Shown here in pieces: positions 43,818 to 51,615 of a DNA stretch of 64,000 bases. This DNA is from QIAW01 sp035487295 (GTDB lineage: Bacteria; Acidobacteriota; Terriglobia; Terriglobales; Acidobacteriaceae): the NCBI GenBank assembly GCA_035487295.1, contig DATHMH010000013.1, forward strand, positions 183,282-247,281, in the 5' to 3' direction. Every line of letters starts with the position of its first letter. Within the stretch, counting starts at the first letter, position 1. Under the pieces are notes generated by a model. The model made no database searches. It saw nothing but the letters and a program-made list of their open reading frames with translations, and had not been told where the DNA came from. Both the position numbers and the translations under genes were made by a program.

Positions 43818-44672
43818 TCAGCCGCCATATTGATAAAATCCCCGCCCGCTTTTCTTCCCCAGCCAGCCTGCATCCACCATTTTGATCAGCAGTGGGCAGG
43901 GACGATATTTGGGATCTCCTAAACCGGAGTGCAGCACGCGCATGATATCCAGGCACACATCGAGGCCAATGAAATCGGCCAGGGTCAGCGGGCCCATGGG
44001 ATGATTCATACCCAGCTTAAAAACTTCATCCACCGCCTCCGCCGTGGCAACGCCTTCCATGACCGCAAAGATGGCCTCATTAATAAGCGGCATGAGCACG
44101 CGATTGGAGACAAAGCCGGGCGCATCGTTCACCTCGACCGGGGTCTTCTCCAGCTTTTCGGTCAGCGCCTTGATGGTAGTGAAAGTTTCATTCGAGGTGG
44201 CCAGCCCGCGTATTACCTCCACCAGCTTCATCACCGGCACAGGATTGAAGAAGTGCATTCCAATCACCCTGTCGGGGCGCTGGGTCTGGGCCGCCAATTT
44301 GGTAATCGAGATGGAGGAAGTATTCGAGGCGAGAATCACCTCCGGGCGGCAGAGGGAATCGATCTCGCGAAACAGGGCGGCTTTGATTTCAAATTTTTCT
44401 GTGGCTGCTTCCACGATGAGATCGCAACTCTTGAGGGTTGAGCGCTCGGTCACCGCCTGAAGCCGGCTCAGCGCGGCGTCGCGCTCCGGAGCGCTGATCT
44501 TGTTTTTGGCCACTTCGCGTTCAAGATTCTTGGCAATGGTTTGCAATGCGCGGTCGAGAAATTGCTGCTGCACATCGCACAAGACAACATTGAAGCCGGC
44601 TTTGGCGAAGACGTGGGCAATGCCGTTGCCCATCGTGCCTGCACCCAGAATACCTATGGTTTTGGTTTCCAC
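43818..44672 (-). CDS. hbd: 3-hydroxybutyryl-CoA dehydrogenase (paralog 1)
   Basis: This 284-residue enzyme has the NAD site GAGTMGNGIAHVFAKAG at residues 10-26, EAATEKFEIK for the coenzyme, ASNTSSISITKLA with the substrate Ser, HFFNPVPVMKLVEVI with the catalytic His, and the C-terminal dimerisation part LGMNHPMGPLTLADFIGLD. It oxidises (S)-3-hydroxyacyl-CoA of short chain length in fatty acid oxidation, PHB or butyrate metabolism. It stands alone. A second paralog lies at 51616 beside a crotonase. Confidence 0.94.
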   Translation of the reverse strand: METKTIGILGAGTMGNGIAHVFAKAGFNVVLCDVQQQFLDRALQTIAKNLEREVAKNKISAPERDAALSRLQAVTERSTLKSCDLIVEAATEKFEIKAALFREIDSLCRPEVILASNTSSISITKLAAQTQRPDRVIGMHFFNPVPVMKLVEVIRGLATSNETFTTIKALTEKLEKTPVEVNDAPGFVSNRVLMPLINEAIFAVMEGVATAEAVDEVFKLGMNHPMGPLTLADFIGLDVCLDIMRVLHSGLGDPKYRPCPLLIKMVDAGWLGKKSGRGFYQYGG

Positions 44673-44765
44673 AGCTCAGTAAGCCTTTCCCTGAAGGTCA
44701 GTGAGAAAAAGAAGTCTATCAGAGGCAAAGTGGAAACCATCTAAAGGTAGAAATTTATTGTGAGC

Positions 44766-46607
44766 TCACTTTTCCGAATGCGCTTCATAGGAGTCGTAAT
44801 CCTCGTAATCAATGCGCAACTTTTTGCCCTGGGGAGAAGTCATCAGCACCGATGTCACCTGCCACCCATCAAGGTCATAGTCGAAGGTATAGGCGCCCTG
44901 CCCTGGCACAATGGCCTTTACAACCCTGGCGGCATTGTCAATTTCAGCGGTAAAGACTGTCGTTTTAGGACGGCCTTTGGCGATGACTGACACCTTGAGA
45001 AAGCGCCCACCGTCGCTGTACTCATAGACAGTCACGATGCCGTCGCTCGCCGTCACTTTCGACAGGTATCCCCCATCATCGTATTCGTAGAGCACTTTGT
45101 GCTCACTCTGGTCATGGATTGCAGTAATTCGCGCTTGCCCATCGTAGCTCAGCATCAGCGACTTTTCCCGGTTTTTGAGCGCGGCGAGGGACCGGTCCGG
45201 ATTGCGCGTATAACTTACGCTGTCTCCCTCAGAATCCTGATACCCGTTCTCCAGGCATCGGGTGCCTTTGCTGCAGGGAAGGTAGGCTATCGATTCTCCG
45301 TCTGTTTGTTTGACAATATATTCCTGCCCATCCCAGGTGATGTGGGCTCGATAAAAATCTCCTTCGTCGTTTCCGGTAAATGTTATGTCCGGCGAGAACC
45401 CATGGCCGGGAGTGGTGCGCTGGAAATGCCAGCGCCCGCCATTCGGGTATGTCAAATCCATTTCACTCATCACCCCCAGGTTATCTGTGAGCAGGTACGT
45501 GTTGTAAAAATGATCGCCACCGGCGCCAAAGGCGCCACTCACTCTATTTCCCGGGAGCTGTACGCGCGTAAAAACAATTTCCGGTTTTCCGCCAAGGTTG
45601 AAATCCGTCCTGAATACATTAAGGCCGCCGTAACTGGAATTAATACGAAATATTTCCAGATCTGTAACGCGCCAGTCCGGTATCTCGCAATCCCTGCCTC
45701 GGGGATAGAGCGCTGTCCGTTGCGTTCGATAAGAATAGGTCAATGTAAGGCAATATTGCTTTCCCGTAAGACCATAAGCGGAGTCTTCAGGATGAACGTC
45801 CGCTTCCCAGATGTCATCCGGACTGCCGTCGGGAACCGTAACCGGGTAAAGCAGGCTTTGCGGATCGGCGCTCTCTGGCAAGTTGTAGTACAAAATGGCG
45901 ATATCCTGACTTACCATGTGCTGCAGACGGCGGACAGTTAACTCCGGCTTGGCAGCAACACCCCAGAAAGCGTCGTCCATACGGCGGGTTGAAACCACGG
46001 CCAAATGCCCTTGCGTGCGGTAGGTACAGACGAATTCCTTGTCATTGCTGAGCGTATAAATATCTTCATCGGTCAGCGCGATGATCACCGCATTCGCATC
46101 TTTGGCAAGATCAGGATGGGCTCGCTTGACCTGTTCAATCAACTCTTCCGCAATGTACTGTTTGCGCTTTGCATCGAGAGACCCGGGTTGCAATGCCAGT
46201 TGCGGCAGCAGGTGAATGGAAAGATGGAATTTGCTTGCGTAGTGCCGCACTAAAGACTCGGGAGCGACCACCTGTTTCCCCAGCGGCACAAAATAAATCT
46301 TGCCCTCGCCGTGAAGCTCATGCAGCTTTACCGGCAGATGTTCCTGGTTCAACATCCGGGGCACGACAGACCGCATATGCGTGCGTATTCGTGGCCGTTG
46401 ACGAAAGAAATCGTACTTCCACAAAATCCAGACAGGAATGCCGATGGCTAATATTAAAAGCAGCAGAAGCGCAGAAATTATGGGCCACAGTCTTGTTTTT
46501 TTGCCCCCCTGCAGCGGAGCCTCCCATGGCATGCCGATGAAAGTTCCGCAGCGTGGGCAGAAACCTTGCTCGATCTGAACTTGCGTGCCGCAGCTATAGC
46601 ATTTCAT
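44766..46607 (-). CDS. Membrane protein with zinc ribbon, archaemetzincin-like region and RHS-type repeats
   Basis: This 613-residue protein begins with a zinc ribbon CYSCG...GFCPRCG (residues 3-21), then a membrane helix (about 40-62). Residues about 100-260 contain VIIALTDEDIYTLSNDKEFV and HLAVVSTRRMDDAFWG, phrases typical of archaemetzincin (M54) proteases. At the expected HExxHxxG position the sequence is RRLQHMVSQDIAILYYNLP, so the zinc site is lost. After about residue 420 come four RHS/YD-like repeats (LSYDGQARITAIHD, YEYDDGGYLSKVTA, YEYSDGGRFLKV, FDYDLDGWQVTS). The C terminus is Asp/Tyr-rich. No toxin domain is attached. Function is unknown. Confidence 0.76.
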   Translation of the reverse strand: MKCYSCGTQVQIEQGFCPRCGTFIGMPWEAPLQGGKKTRLWPIISALLLLLILAIGIPVWILWKYDFFRQRPRIRTHMRSVVPRMLNQEHLPVKLHELHGEGKIYFVPLGKQVVAPESLVRHYASKFHLSIHLLPQLALQPGSLDAKRKQYIAEELIEQVKRAHPDLAKDANAVIIALTDEDIYTLSNDKEFVCTYRTQGHLAVVSTRRMDDAFWGVAAKPELTVRRLQHMVSQDIAILYYNLPESADPQSLLYPVTVPDGSPDDIWEADVHPEDSAYGLTGKQYCLTLTYSYRTQRTALYPRGRDCEIPDWRVTDLEIFRINSSYGGLNVFRTDFNLGGKPEIVFTRVQLPGNRVSGAFGAGGDHFYNTYLLTDNLGVMSEMDLTYPNGGRWHFQRTTPGHGFSPDITFTGNDEGDFYRAHITWDGQEYIVKQTDGESIAYLPCSKGTRCLENGYQDSEGDSVSYTRNPDRSLAALKNREKSLMLSYDGQARITAIHDQSEHKVLYEYDDGGYLSKVTASDGIVTVYEYSDGGRFLKVSVIAKGRPKTTVFTAEIDNAARVVKAIVPGQGAYTFDYDLDGWQVTSVLMTSPQGKKLRIDYEDYDSYEAHSEK

Positions 46608-46631
46608 TGAATATTTTTAGTTTTCGGCAAC

Positions 46632-46664
46632 AAAAAAAGGACGCAGGTCCACATGTCCTTTTTT
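46632..46664 (-). terminator. Intrinsic terminator after the FHA gene
   Basis: AAAAAAGGAC (46633-46642) pairs perfectly with GTCCTTTTTT (46655-46664) around a 12-base loop. Both sides carry an A/T run, so it can end transcription on either strand. It lies 47 bases after the FHA stop codon and just upstream of the zinc-ribbon protein, so the two genes are separate transcripts. Confidence 0.8.
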
Positions 46665-46710
46665 GAGGACTTATAGTGTTTCCAAGCCAAGCTAAGAGCT
46701 AAAAGCCGCT

Positions 46711-47541
46711 TTACCCCTGCATGGCAAAGCTCATCTTGACGCCGGCAACTTCGATCACGTCGCCTTCGTTGAGTTCCTGGCGATGGCTGACCTCGACTCC
46801 GTTCACCTTCACCGGGGTCTTTCTGTCCTGGGGCGCGATGAAATATGAGGTCTCGCCTTTGCTGATCATGGCGGCGACATCTGGCGGCGATTTGAACAGC
46901 GAGCCTTTGAGCTTGATGGTGGCCATTTTGGAGCCGCCAATCACGGTGAGCTTGCTGCTGAGCAGGTAATGCGTCTCTTCGGTTTTGCCTTCCAGCACGG
47001 TCAACGCTCCGGTGGGAGTGCCGGGCGATGGAGCTGCAGGGGCTGGTTTTGGCGGGGGGGCTGGTTCAGGGCTGGCGTCCGGAGCCGGCGCCGGGGAGGG
47101 AGTCTCGGCTGGGGCGCTGGTGGCGGCCTGCTGCGCCCGGGCCTGCGCGAGCATTTCTTTTGCCTTTTTGGTATCGAGGACAACGGTAGCCTCCATCCGG
47201 GGCAGGGATGGCATGGCTGCTTTGGCCTTGGGCGCGGATTCTTCTTCATGCCATTCATCACGGAAGATCACAACGTGCTTGCCCACGAGAATGGAATCGT
47301 TATCTTTCAATACCTGCTTGCTGACCCGCTGATTGTTGACGTAAGTTCCATTGAGACTGCTGTTGTCTTCAAGGACGTAGTGGTCCGAATCCCAATAGAC
47401 TTTGCAGTGGTGGCCGCTGACGGCAAGATTGTCAATCTGAAGCATGTTGTCGGGCAGGCGGCCGATGGTCACCTGTCCCTTTTGCCCCACGGGGACTTCT
47501 TTAAGCACGTTGGATTCGAACTTCAGATAGAGTTTTGCCAT
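46711..47541 (-). CDS. FHA-domain protein
   Basis: This 276-residue protein has an N-terminal FHA domain (about residues 20-95) with the phosphothreonine-binding residues: GRLPDN, SGHH (Ser-His), SSLNGTYVN (Asn-Gly). A Pro/Ala-rich linker (about 130-175) follows. The C-terminal part (about 178-275) looks like a second, divergent FHA-like beta domain (TVIGGS...KTPVKVNGVEV). It has no signal or membrane segment. It begins 19 bases before the end of the PP2C gene (overlap), so kinase/phosphatase signalling is the likely context: the FHA domain would read phosphothreonine that the PP2C removes. Confidence 0.92.
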   Translation of the reverse strand: MAKLYLKFESNVLKEVPVGQKGQVTIGRLPDNMLQIDNLAVSGHHCKVYWDSDHYVLEDNSSLNGTYVNNQRVSKQVLKDNDSILVGKHVVIFRDEWHEEESAPKAKAAMPSLPRMEATVVLDTKKAKEMLAQARAQQAATSAPAETPSPAPAPDASPEPAPPPKPAPAAPSPGTPTGALTVLEGKTEETHYLLSSKLTVIGGSKMATIKLKGSLFKSPPDVAAMISKGETSYFIAPQDRKTPVKVNGVEVSHRQELNEGDVIEVAGVKMSFAMQG

Positions 47542-48347
47542 TGTTGATTCCCCTTCTTACTTAAGAAGATTCTCCTGTACCACGGCAGGTCAACCAGCCG
47601 GATGAGCAGGCATGTAATGTTGTCATCGCCGCCCTGCTTCTTGGCGGTTTCCACCAGTTGCTCGCAGGCGCGCCCCATGGAGGGAGCATGCTGCACAATT
47701 TCCAGGATGCTCTTGTCCTTCACCAGTTTGGTGAGGCCGTCGCTGGCCAGAAGCAGCACATCGTTGGGCTGGCAGATCACGTCCTGCAGATCAGGTTCCA
47801 CCTTCTCCTCCGAGCCCAGCGCCCGCAGGATGATGTTCTGGATCTCCGATCGCTCCGCCTCCTGCTGCGTCATGAGGCCGCGCCGCACCTGCTCCATCAC
47901 CAGCGAGTGGTCGTTGGTCAACTGCTGGATCTGGTCCTCGCGGATCAGGTACACCCGGCTGTCACCTACGTGCCCTACCGACAAAAAGTTATCGCGCAGC
48001 AGCACGCTGGCGATTGTAGACCCCATGCCGGCATGCTCGCTTTGCCCCTGGTGCGAGGCCTGAAACACTGCGGCGTTGGCCTGGGTGATAGCATTGCCCA
48101 GGGCATTGGCCCGCTCGCTTACGCCTTCGAATTTGTGCGCATTCGGCGGCAAGCCGTTGCTCTGGCGAAAGTAGTCCAGCATTACATCCACGCTCATTTT
48201 GCTGGCAACTTCGCCGGCCGCCTGTCCACCCATGCCGTCGCACACAACGAAGATACCGTAACGCGTATCGTAGCCGAAATTGTCCTCGTTGTTCTTGCGG
48301 ACACAGCCCACATCGCTTTTGCCCGCTACTTCAATCGTCAAACTCAT
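47523..48347 (-). CDS. PP2C-family protein Ser/Thr phosphatase
   Basis: This 274-residue protein has all metal-binding PP2C motifs: RKNNEDNFGYD (residues 16-26), VVCDGMGGQAAGEVAS (about 34-49), SVGHVGDSRVYLI (about 128), LASDGLT (about 205) and GGDDNITCLLIRL near the end. It is therefore predicted to be active. It removes phosphate from Ser/Thr on targets of Hanks-type kinases; no kinase gene is in the window. It overlaps the FHA gene by 19 bases and is translationally coupled to it. Confidence 0.95.
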   Translation of the reverse strand: MSLTIEVAGKSDVGCVRKNNEDNFGYDTRYGIFVVCDGMGGQAAGEVASKMSVDVMLDYFRQSNGLPPNAHKFEGVSERANALGNAITQANAAVFQASHQGQSEHAGMGSTIASVLLRDNFLSVGHVGDSRVYLIREDQIQQLTNDHSLVMEQVRRGLMTQQEAERSEIQNIILRALGSEEKVEPDLQDVICQPNDVLLLASDGLTKLVKDKSILEIVQHAPSMGRACEQLVETAKKQGGDDNITCLLIRLVDLPWYRRIFLSKKGNQQWQNSI

Positions 48348-48757
48348 GCGTTCTCAATATTCTGTGCGAACTGCAGGGGCTGCGCAAGCATTTTACGGGT
48401 GTGGAATTGGCTCGCCTGATGCCCCCCGGCTTCCCCGACTCGAACGGAAATCCCTCTCCCCCCATGCTGGGGCGGCCACTGTTTACGTGCTCATACTGCT
48501 TCCCTGGGCAAAGGGTCTGGGGAGTTGGAGCGAATTGTACTTTTCAATGGGTGAAAATAGCAAGGATTTTAGGGAATTACGATTGACGAAGTACGATTTA
48601 CGATTTTCTGAGTTTCTCGTACCCAAGGCACAAATCTATCGCTAAAAGAAGCTGGAATGTGCCCATCTGCTTGAGAAAATAGACGAGAGTATGGTTACCT
48701 GCAAAATCGTAAATCTGAAATCGTAATTCGTGAATCGTTCTTCTTACTTCGTATTTC
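48348..48757. other. Gap of 410 bases with an inverted repeat in its 3' half
   Basis: From 48574 to 48757 an imperfect inverted repeat is made of ATTACGATTGACGAAGTACG words (left arm 48574-48612) and their inverse (right arm, about 48695-48757: AAATCGTAAATCTGAAATCG, then CTTACTTC words). The right arm reaches the nusB stop codon. The first half (48348-48573) is GC-rich with a local fold (CCCCATGCTGGGG at 48458-48470) but has no gene that I can support. Confidence 0.55.
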
Positions 48758-49174
48758 TTACTTCTTCAATTCAAGGTTCTGGGCGGCGCTGTCAAGCACG
48801 CCGTTAATGAAGTGCACCGATTCAGGGCTGGAAAACTTGCGGGCAATCTCCAGCGCCTCGTTGATCACCACCGGCTTGGGAGTTTCAGGATAGGCAATCA
48901 GCTCGGCCACTGCCGCCCGCAGGATATTGCGGTCAACCGCGGCCATGCGCTCCAGCCGCCAGTGCTCGGCATGCTTCTGGATCAGGGCGTCGATCTCGGC
49001 GGTGCGCTCGGTGGCCATGCGGAACAGGTCATCGGCGAAGCCGCGCGTCTCGTGCTCCACATCGGCGCGCTGCGACCAGAAGGTGCGGCGGACCTCATCG
49101 GGCGTCTGCTTGCCCATCTCCGACTGGAAGAGCATCTGCAGCGTCAGTTCGCGGGATTTGCGTCGGGTACCCAA
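48758..49174 (-). CDS. nusB: Transcription antitermination factor NusB
   Basis: I take TTG 49174 as start (LGTRRKSRELTLQMLFQSEMG), which matches where the family begins. A GTG at 49204 would add ten residues read through an AGTGCTGAG repeat. The helical NusB core is complete: RRKSRELTLQMLF, WRLERMAAVDRNILRAAVAEL and PVVINEALEIARKFSSPESVHFINGVLD, the last being the most conserved part. It binds boxA RNA with S10 and supports rRNA antitermination. It follows ribH on the same strand, the common ribH-nusB pairing. Confidence 0.92.
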   Translation of the reverse strand: MGTRRKSRELTLQMLFQSEMGKQTPDEVRRTFWSQRADVEHETRGFADDLFRMATERTAEIDALIQKHAEHWRLERMAAVDRNILRAAVAELIAYPETPKPVVINEALEIARKFSSPESVHFINGVLDSAAQNLELKK

Positions 49175-49196
49175 AGACAGTTCTCTGTTCTCTGTT

Positions 49197-49227
49197 CTCA
49201 GCACTCAGCACTCAGCACAGACACTAG
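49197..49227. repeat. Tandem CAGCACTCAGCACT repeat at the nusB 5' end
   Basis: Three to four copies of CTCAGCA(C) lie immediately before the conserved NusB start. Translation of the repeat explains the extra N-terminal residues of the longer ORF. The same word occurs in inverse form inside ribH at 49443-49472. Confidence 0.6.
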
Positions 49228-49263
49228 GTTAGCTTAATTTTGAAAATTATGTAGGTTGTTGTG

Positions 49264-49351
49264 AAGTTCGATTGACGATTTACGAAGGATGATTGACGAA
49301 GGACGATTTTACAAGTGGTGATTTCCAATCGTACTTCTCAATTCGTACTTC
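49264..49351. repeat. Inverted repeat of GATTGACG/TACGAAGTACG words between ribH and nusB
   Basis: The left arm carries CGATTGACGATTTACGAAGG and GATTGACGAAGGACG. The right arm, in reverse complement, carries GGAAGTAAGAAGTACGAATT and GAGAAGTACGATTGG. The right arm runs into the last codons of ribH. Confidence 0.65.
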
Positions 49352-49924
49352 TTACTTCCTGTGTTTTTGTTTCGTCCGAGATTTAAGTACCTTGCCTTTA
49401 CTGGCAACTGACAACCGGGGGCTAGCAACTTCTCTGGAATGGCTGAATGCTGAGTGCTGAGTGCTGAGTGCTTTTTTCACCGACGCCATCTCCACCGCCG
49501 CCAAAGCGGCCTCAAACCCCTTATTACCACTCTTGAGTCCGGCGCGGTCAATGGCCTGCTCCAGGTTGTCGCAGGTCAGCACTCCCCAGGAGTGGGGCAC
49601 GCCGGTCGCCTGGGCCGACTGGCCCACGCCGCGGGTGACCTCCTCAGCAATGTGCTCATAATTGGAGGTCTCGCCGCGCAGCAGGCAGCCCAGACAAACA
49701 ATGGCATCCACCTTGCGGGTTTGCGCCAGCGCCTGCGCCGCCGCAGGAATCTCAAAAGCCCCAGGCACGCGCACAATGTGGATGTCTTTGTCCTTCGCGC
49801 CTGTGCGCCGCAAGGCGTCAACAGCGGAAGCCAGAAGCCGCTCGGTGATAAACGAATTGAAGCGGCTAACCACGATGCCAAACGCATGGCCGGTCGCGTC
49901 AAGGCTCCCTTCAATGGATTTCAT
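49352..49924 (-). CDS. ribH: 6,7-dimethyl-8-ribityllumazine synthase with repeat-derived C-terminal tail
   Basis: Start ATG 49924 (MKSIEGSLDATGHAFGIVVS) is where the family normally begins; an upstream TTG at 49966 would add 14 residues. The 190-residue product has the lumazine synthase motifs SRFNSFITERLL (substrate), PGAFEIPAAAQAL, VCLGCLLRGETSNYEHIAEE with the active-site His, and GVLTCDNLEQAIDRAG. The normal core ends near AAVEMASVKK. The remaining about 45 residues (LSTQHSAFSHSREV...) are encoded by the AGTGCTGAG repeat and following sequence and are very basic at the end. It makes the penultimate riboflavin intermediate, usually as a 60-mer. Confidence 0.94.
   Translation of the reverse strand: MKSIEGSLDATGHAFGIVVSRFNSFITERLLASAVDALRRTGAKDKDIHIVRVPGAFEIPAAAQALAQTRKVDAIVCLGCLLRGETSNYEHIAEEVTRGVGQSAQATGVPHSWGVLTCDNLEQAIDRAGLKSGNKGFEAALAAVEMASVKKALSTQHSAFSHSREVASPRLSVASKGKVLKSRTKQKHRK
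49443..49472. repeat. AGTGCTGAGTGCTG tandem repeat inside the ribH C-terminal coding region
   Basis: Four copies of GCTGAGT occur in tandem and are translated on the minus strand as STQHSAFSH. The repeat word is otherwise intergenic in this window. Confidence 0.7.
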
Positions 49925-50000
49925 AGAAGGCGGCTTGGGGTGCTCGATTTTGATCTTAGTGGACAAGGAAACTATTCTACCGGACTGTCATTCACAGGAA

Positions 50001-50195
50001 ACAATTGAGTCATTGGATCATTGAGTCATCTGATCATTTAAAAAAATACGAAGTTGGAAGTACGATTTACGATTTTATGATTCAAAAGAGGACGTTAGAA
50101 AGTGGCGTAAAAACATCCGAATTCTTTCAAAATCGTACTTCTTAAATCGCACTTCGTACTTCCCCAATGACTCAATGATCCAATGACTCAATTCT
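50001..50195. repeat. Composite long inverted repeat upstream of ribH
   Basis: Both arms have two blocks in mirrored order. The outer block repeats ATTGAGTCATTGGATCATTG; the inner block repeats GAAGTACGATTTACGATTTT and related words. The left arm is 50001-50093 and the right arm is about 50128-50195, with about 35 bases between. It fills the whole 271-base gap between the crotonase stop and the ribH start, and its right arm ends at the crotonase stop codon. Confidence 0.75.
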
Positions 50196-51524
50196 CTACT
50201 TTCCTTTGAAGACAGCAGTTCGTTTTTCCAGAAACGCCGCCGTTCCTTCTTTCTTATCTTCCGTAGCGCAGGCCACGCTGAACAGCGTTGCTTCCAGAAA
50301 CAAGCCTTCGGGCAGCGGCATCTCCATGCCCTTATGCACCGCCTCCAGCGTGTACTGGATGGCCAGCGGAGCGTTGGCAATGATCTTTTTGGCAATAGCT
50401 TCGGCGCGGGAGATCAGATCGACCAGGGGCACCACTTCATTCACCAGGCCAATGCGGTGCGCCTCCTGCGCGCTGATCTGCTCGCCGGTAAGCAGGATTT
50501 GCAGCGCCGGCCCTTTGCCAACAAGTCTGGGCAGGCGCTGGCTGCCGCCGTATCCCGGAATGATGCCCAGCTTGACCTCGGGCTGGCCCAGCTTGGCATT
50601 CTCGCTGGCCAGGCGAAACGTACAGGCCAGGGCAAGCTCGCATCCGCCGCCCAGGGTGTAGCCGTTCAGGCAGGCGATCACCGGTTTGCCCAGGTTCTCG
50701 ATCAAGTCGAGCACTGCCTGTCCTTTGTGGGTGTAAGCCTTGGCTTCGACAGGATTATTCCTGTTCAGCTCGCCAATGTCGGCCCCGGCCACAAAAGCTT
50801 TTTCTCCCGCGCCGGTCAGAAGGGCAACTCGCACTTCAGGATCGTCTTTGATCTCGGTGAACACCTCGCGCAGCTCCGCCATGACAGCCTGGTTCAAGGC
50901 ATTGAGCTTCTCGGGACGGTTGATGGTGACGTAGGCGATCTGCTCTTTTTTCTCGAAAAGAATGGCATTAAAGTTCATCGAGTCCTCTTCTACCCACTCC
51001 CGCAATCGTTCGCGAAGCGGAGTAACCACTTCTGCGGGCGCTTTCCTAATGTATTCTTTGGCTCTACGTTTACAAACTGGATCTAAGTTTCTTAGATACT
51101 CTTCTGCATTTTCAACAGTGAATGCGCTTTGCTTATTTCCGAACTTAGGTTTCAACTTTGTCCAAATTACTGCATCGAAACCATTTTTCACAGCCCAGGA
51201 TTTTATTCGTTCGACCTCAGGTGGATCGTCTTTTTTTATTTGTTGAGTCGTTTCAACAAACCCGATATTTTCCTTGCCTGTACCTTCTCGATACTGCAAG
51301 TCACATGTTGCGTCACTTAATAATTCAAAACCACTTCGAATATACCTTGTCGGGCATAATCGTCCATTTTCAGGATCGATGACGAGTGTTAAACGCCCAT
51401 CGGTTGACAGGCGTGAAAACTCTAAAGGTAATTGTGGACCGTCCAGAGACCACGTCCCCGTCACATTTAGCTGTCGCGGATCCCATATTAAGGAACCCCA
51501 ACCAAGTATTGCGATTCGCGGCAT
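50196..51524 (-). CDS. In-frame fusion: gamma-glutamylcyclotransferase-like domain plus enoyl-CoA hydratase (crotonase)
   Basis: One uninterrupted ORF of 442 codons contains two complete proteins. Residues 1-182 resemble the GGCT/AIG2-like group (ILGWGSLIWDPRQL, LPLEFSRLSTDGRLTLVID). Residues 183-442 are a full-length crotonase starting MNFNAILFEKKEQIAYVTIN, with the oxyanion-hole segment KAFVAGADIGEL, the catalytic Glu in GGGCELALA and the second Glu in QPEVKLGIIPGYGG. The crotonase half has its own ATG at 50978 with a strong ribosome binding site, so it may be made as a separate protein. The first half is AT-rich (22 G/C of 60 bases in 51061-51120) compared with its surroundings, suggesting transfer. 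The crotonase half hydrates crotonyl-CoA and pairs with the dehydrogenase at 51616. Confidence 0.85.
   Translation of the reverse strand: MPRIAILGWGSLIWDPRQLNVTGTWSLDGPQLPLEFSRLSTDGRLTLVIDPENGRLCPTRYIRSGFELLSDATCDLQYREGTGKENIGFVETTQQIKKDDPPEVERIKSWAVKNGFDAVIWTKLKPKFGNKQSAFTVENAEEYLRNLDPVCKRRAKEYIRKAPAEVVTPLRERLREWVEEDSMNFNAILFEKKEQIAYVTINRPEKLNALNQAVMAELREVFTEIKDDPEVRVALLTGAGEKAFVAGADIGELNRNNPVEAKAYTHKGQAVLDLIENLGKPVIACLNGYTLGGGCELALACTFRLASENAKLGQPEVKLGIIPGYGGSQRLPRLVGKGPALQILLTGEQISAQEAHRIGLVNEVVPLVDLISRAEAIAKKIIANAPLAIQYTLEAVHKGMEMPLPEGLFLEATLFSVACATEDKKEGTAAFLEKRTAVFKGK
50983..50989 (-). promoter_or_regulatory. Internal ribosome binding site for the crotonase half
   Basis: AAGAGGA lies four bases before the ATG at 50978, within the reading frame of the fused ORF. 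Its quality and position suggest that the crotonase was originally, and may still be, translated on its own. Confidence 0.6.
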
Positions 51525-51539
51525 GAATTAAAATCTCCG

Positions 51540-51612
51540 AACCCTCAGCGTTTCTCCCCGTCCTCTGCGGTTTAAATATGGAATCCGCGTAATCCGTGCA
51601 ATCCGCGGTAGG
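51540..51612. repeat. Word repeats between the fused gene and the second hbd
   Basis: CAGCGTTTCTCCCCGTCCTC and CCGCGTAATCCGTGCAATCC-type words, members of the same intergenic families, fill the 91-base gap. They end next to the hbd stop codon. Confidence 0.4.
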
Positions 51613-51615
51613 TAT

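Noticed and set aside
48435..48510. tRNA-like T-arm (TTCGAGT with partly paired flanks) on the minus strand
   Set aside because: No matching acceptor, D arm or anticodon stem can be drawn around it.
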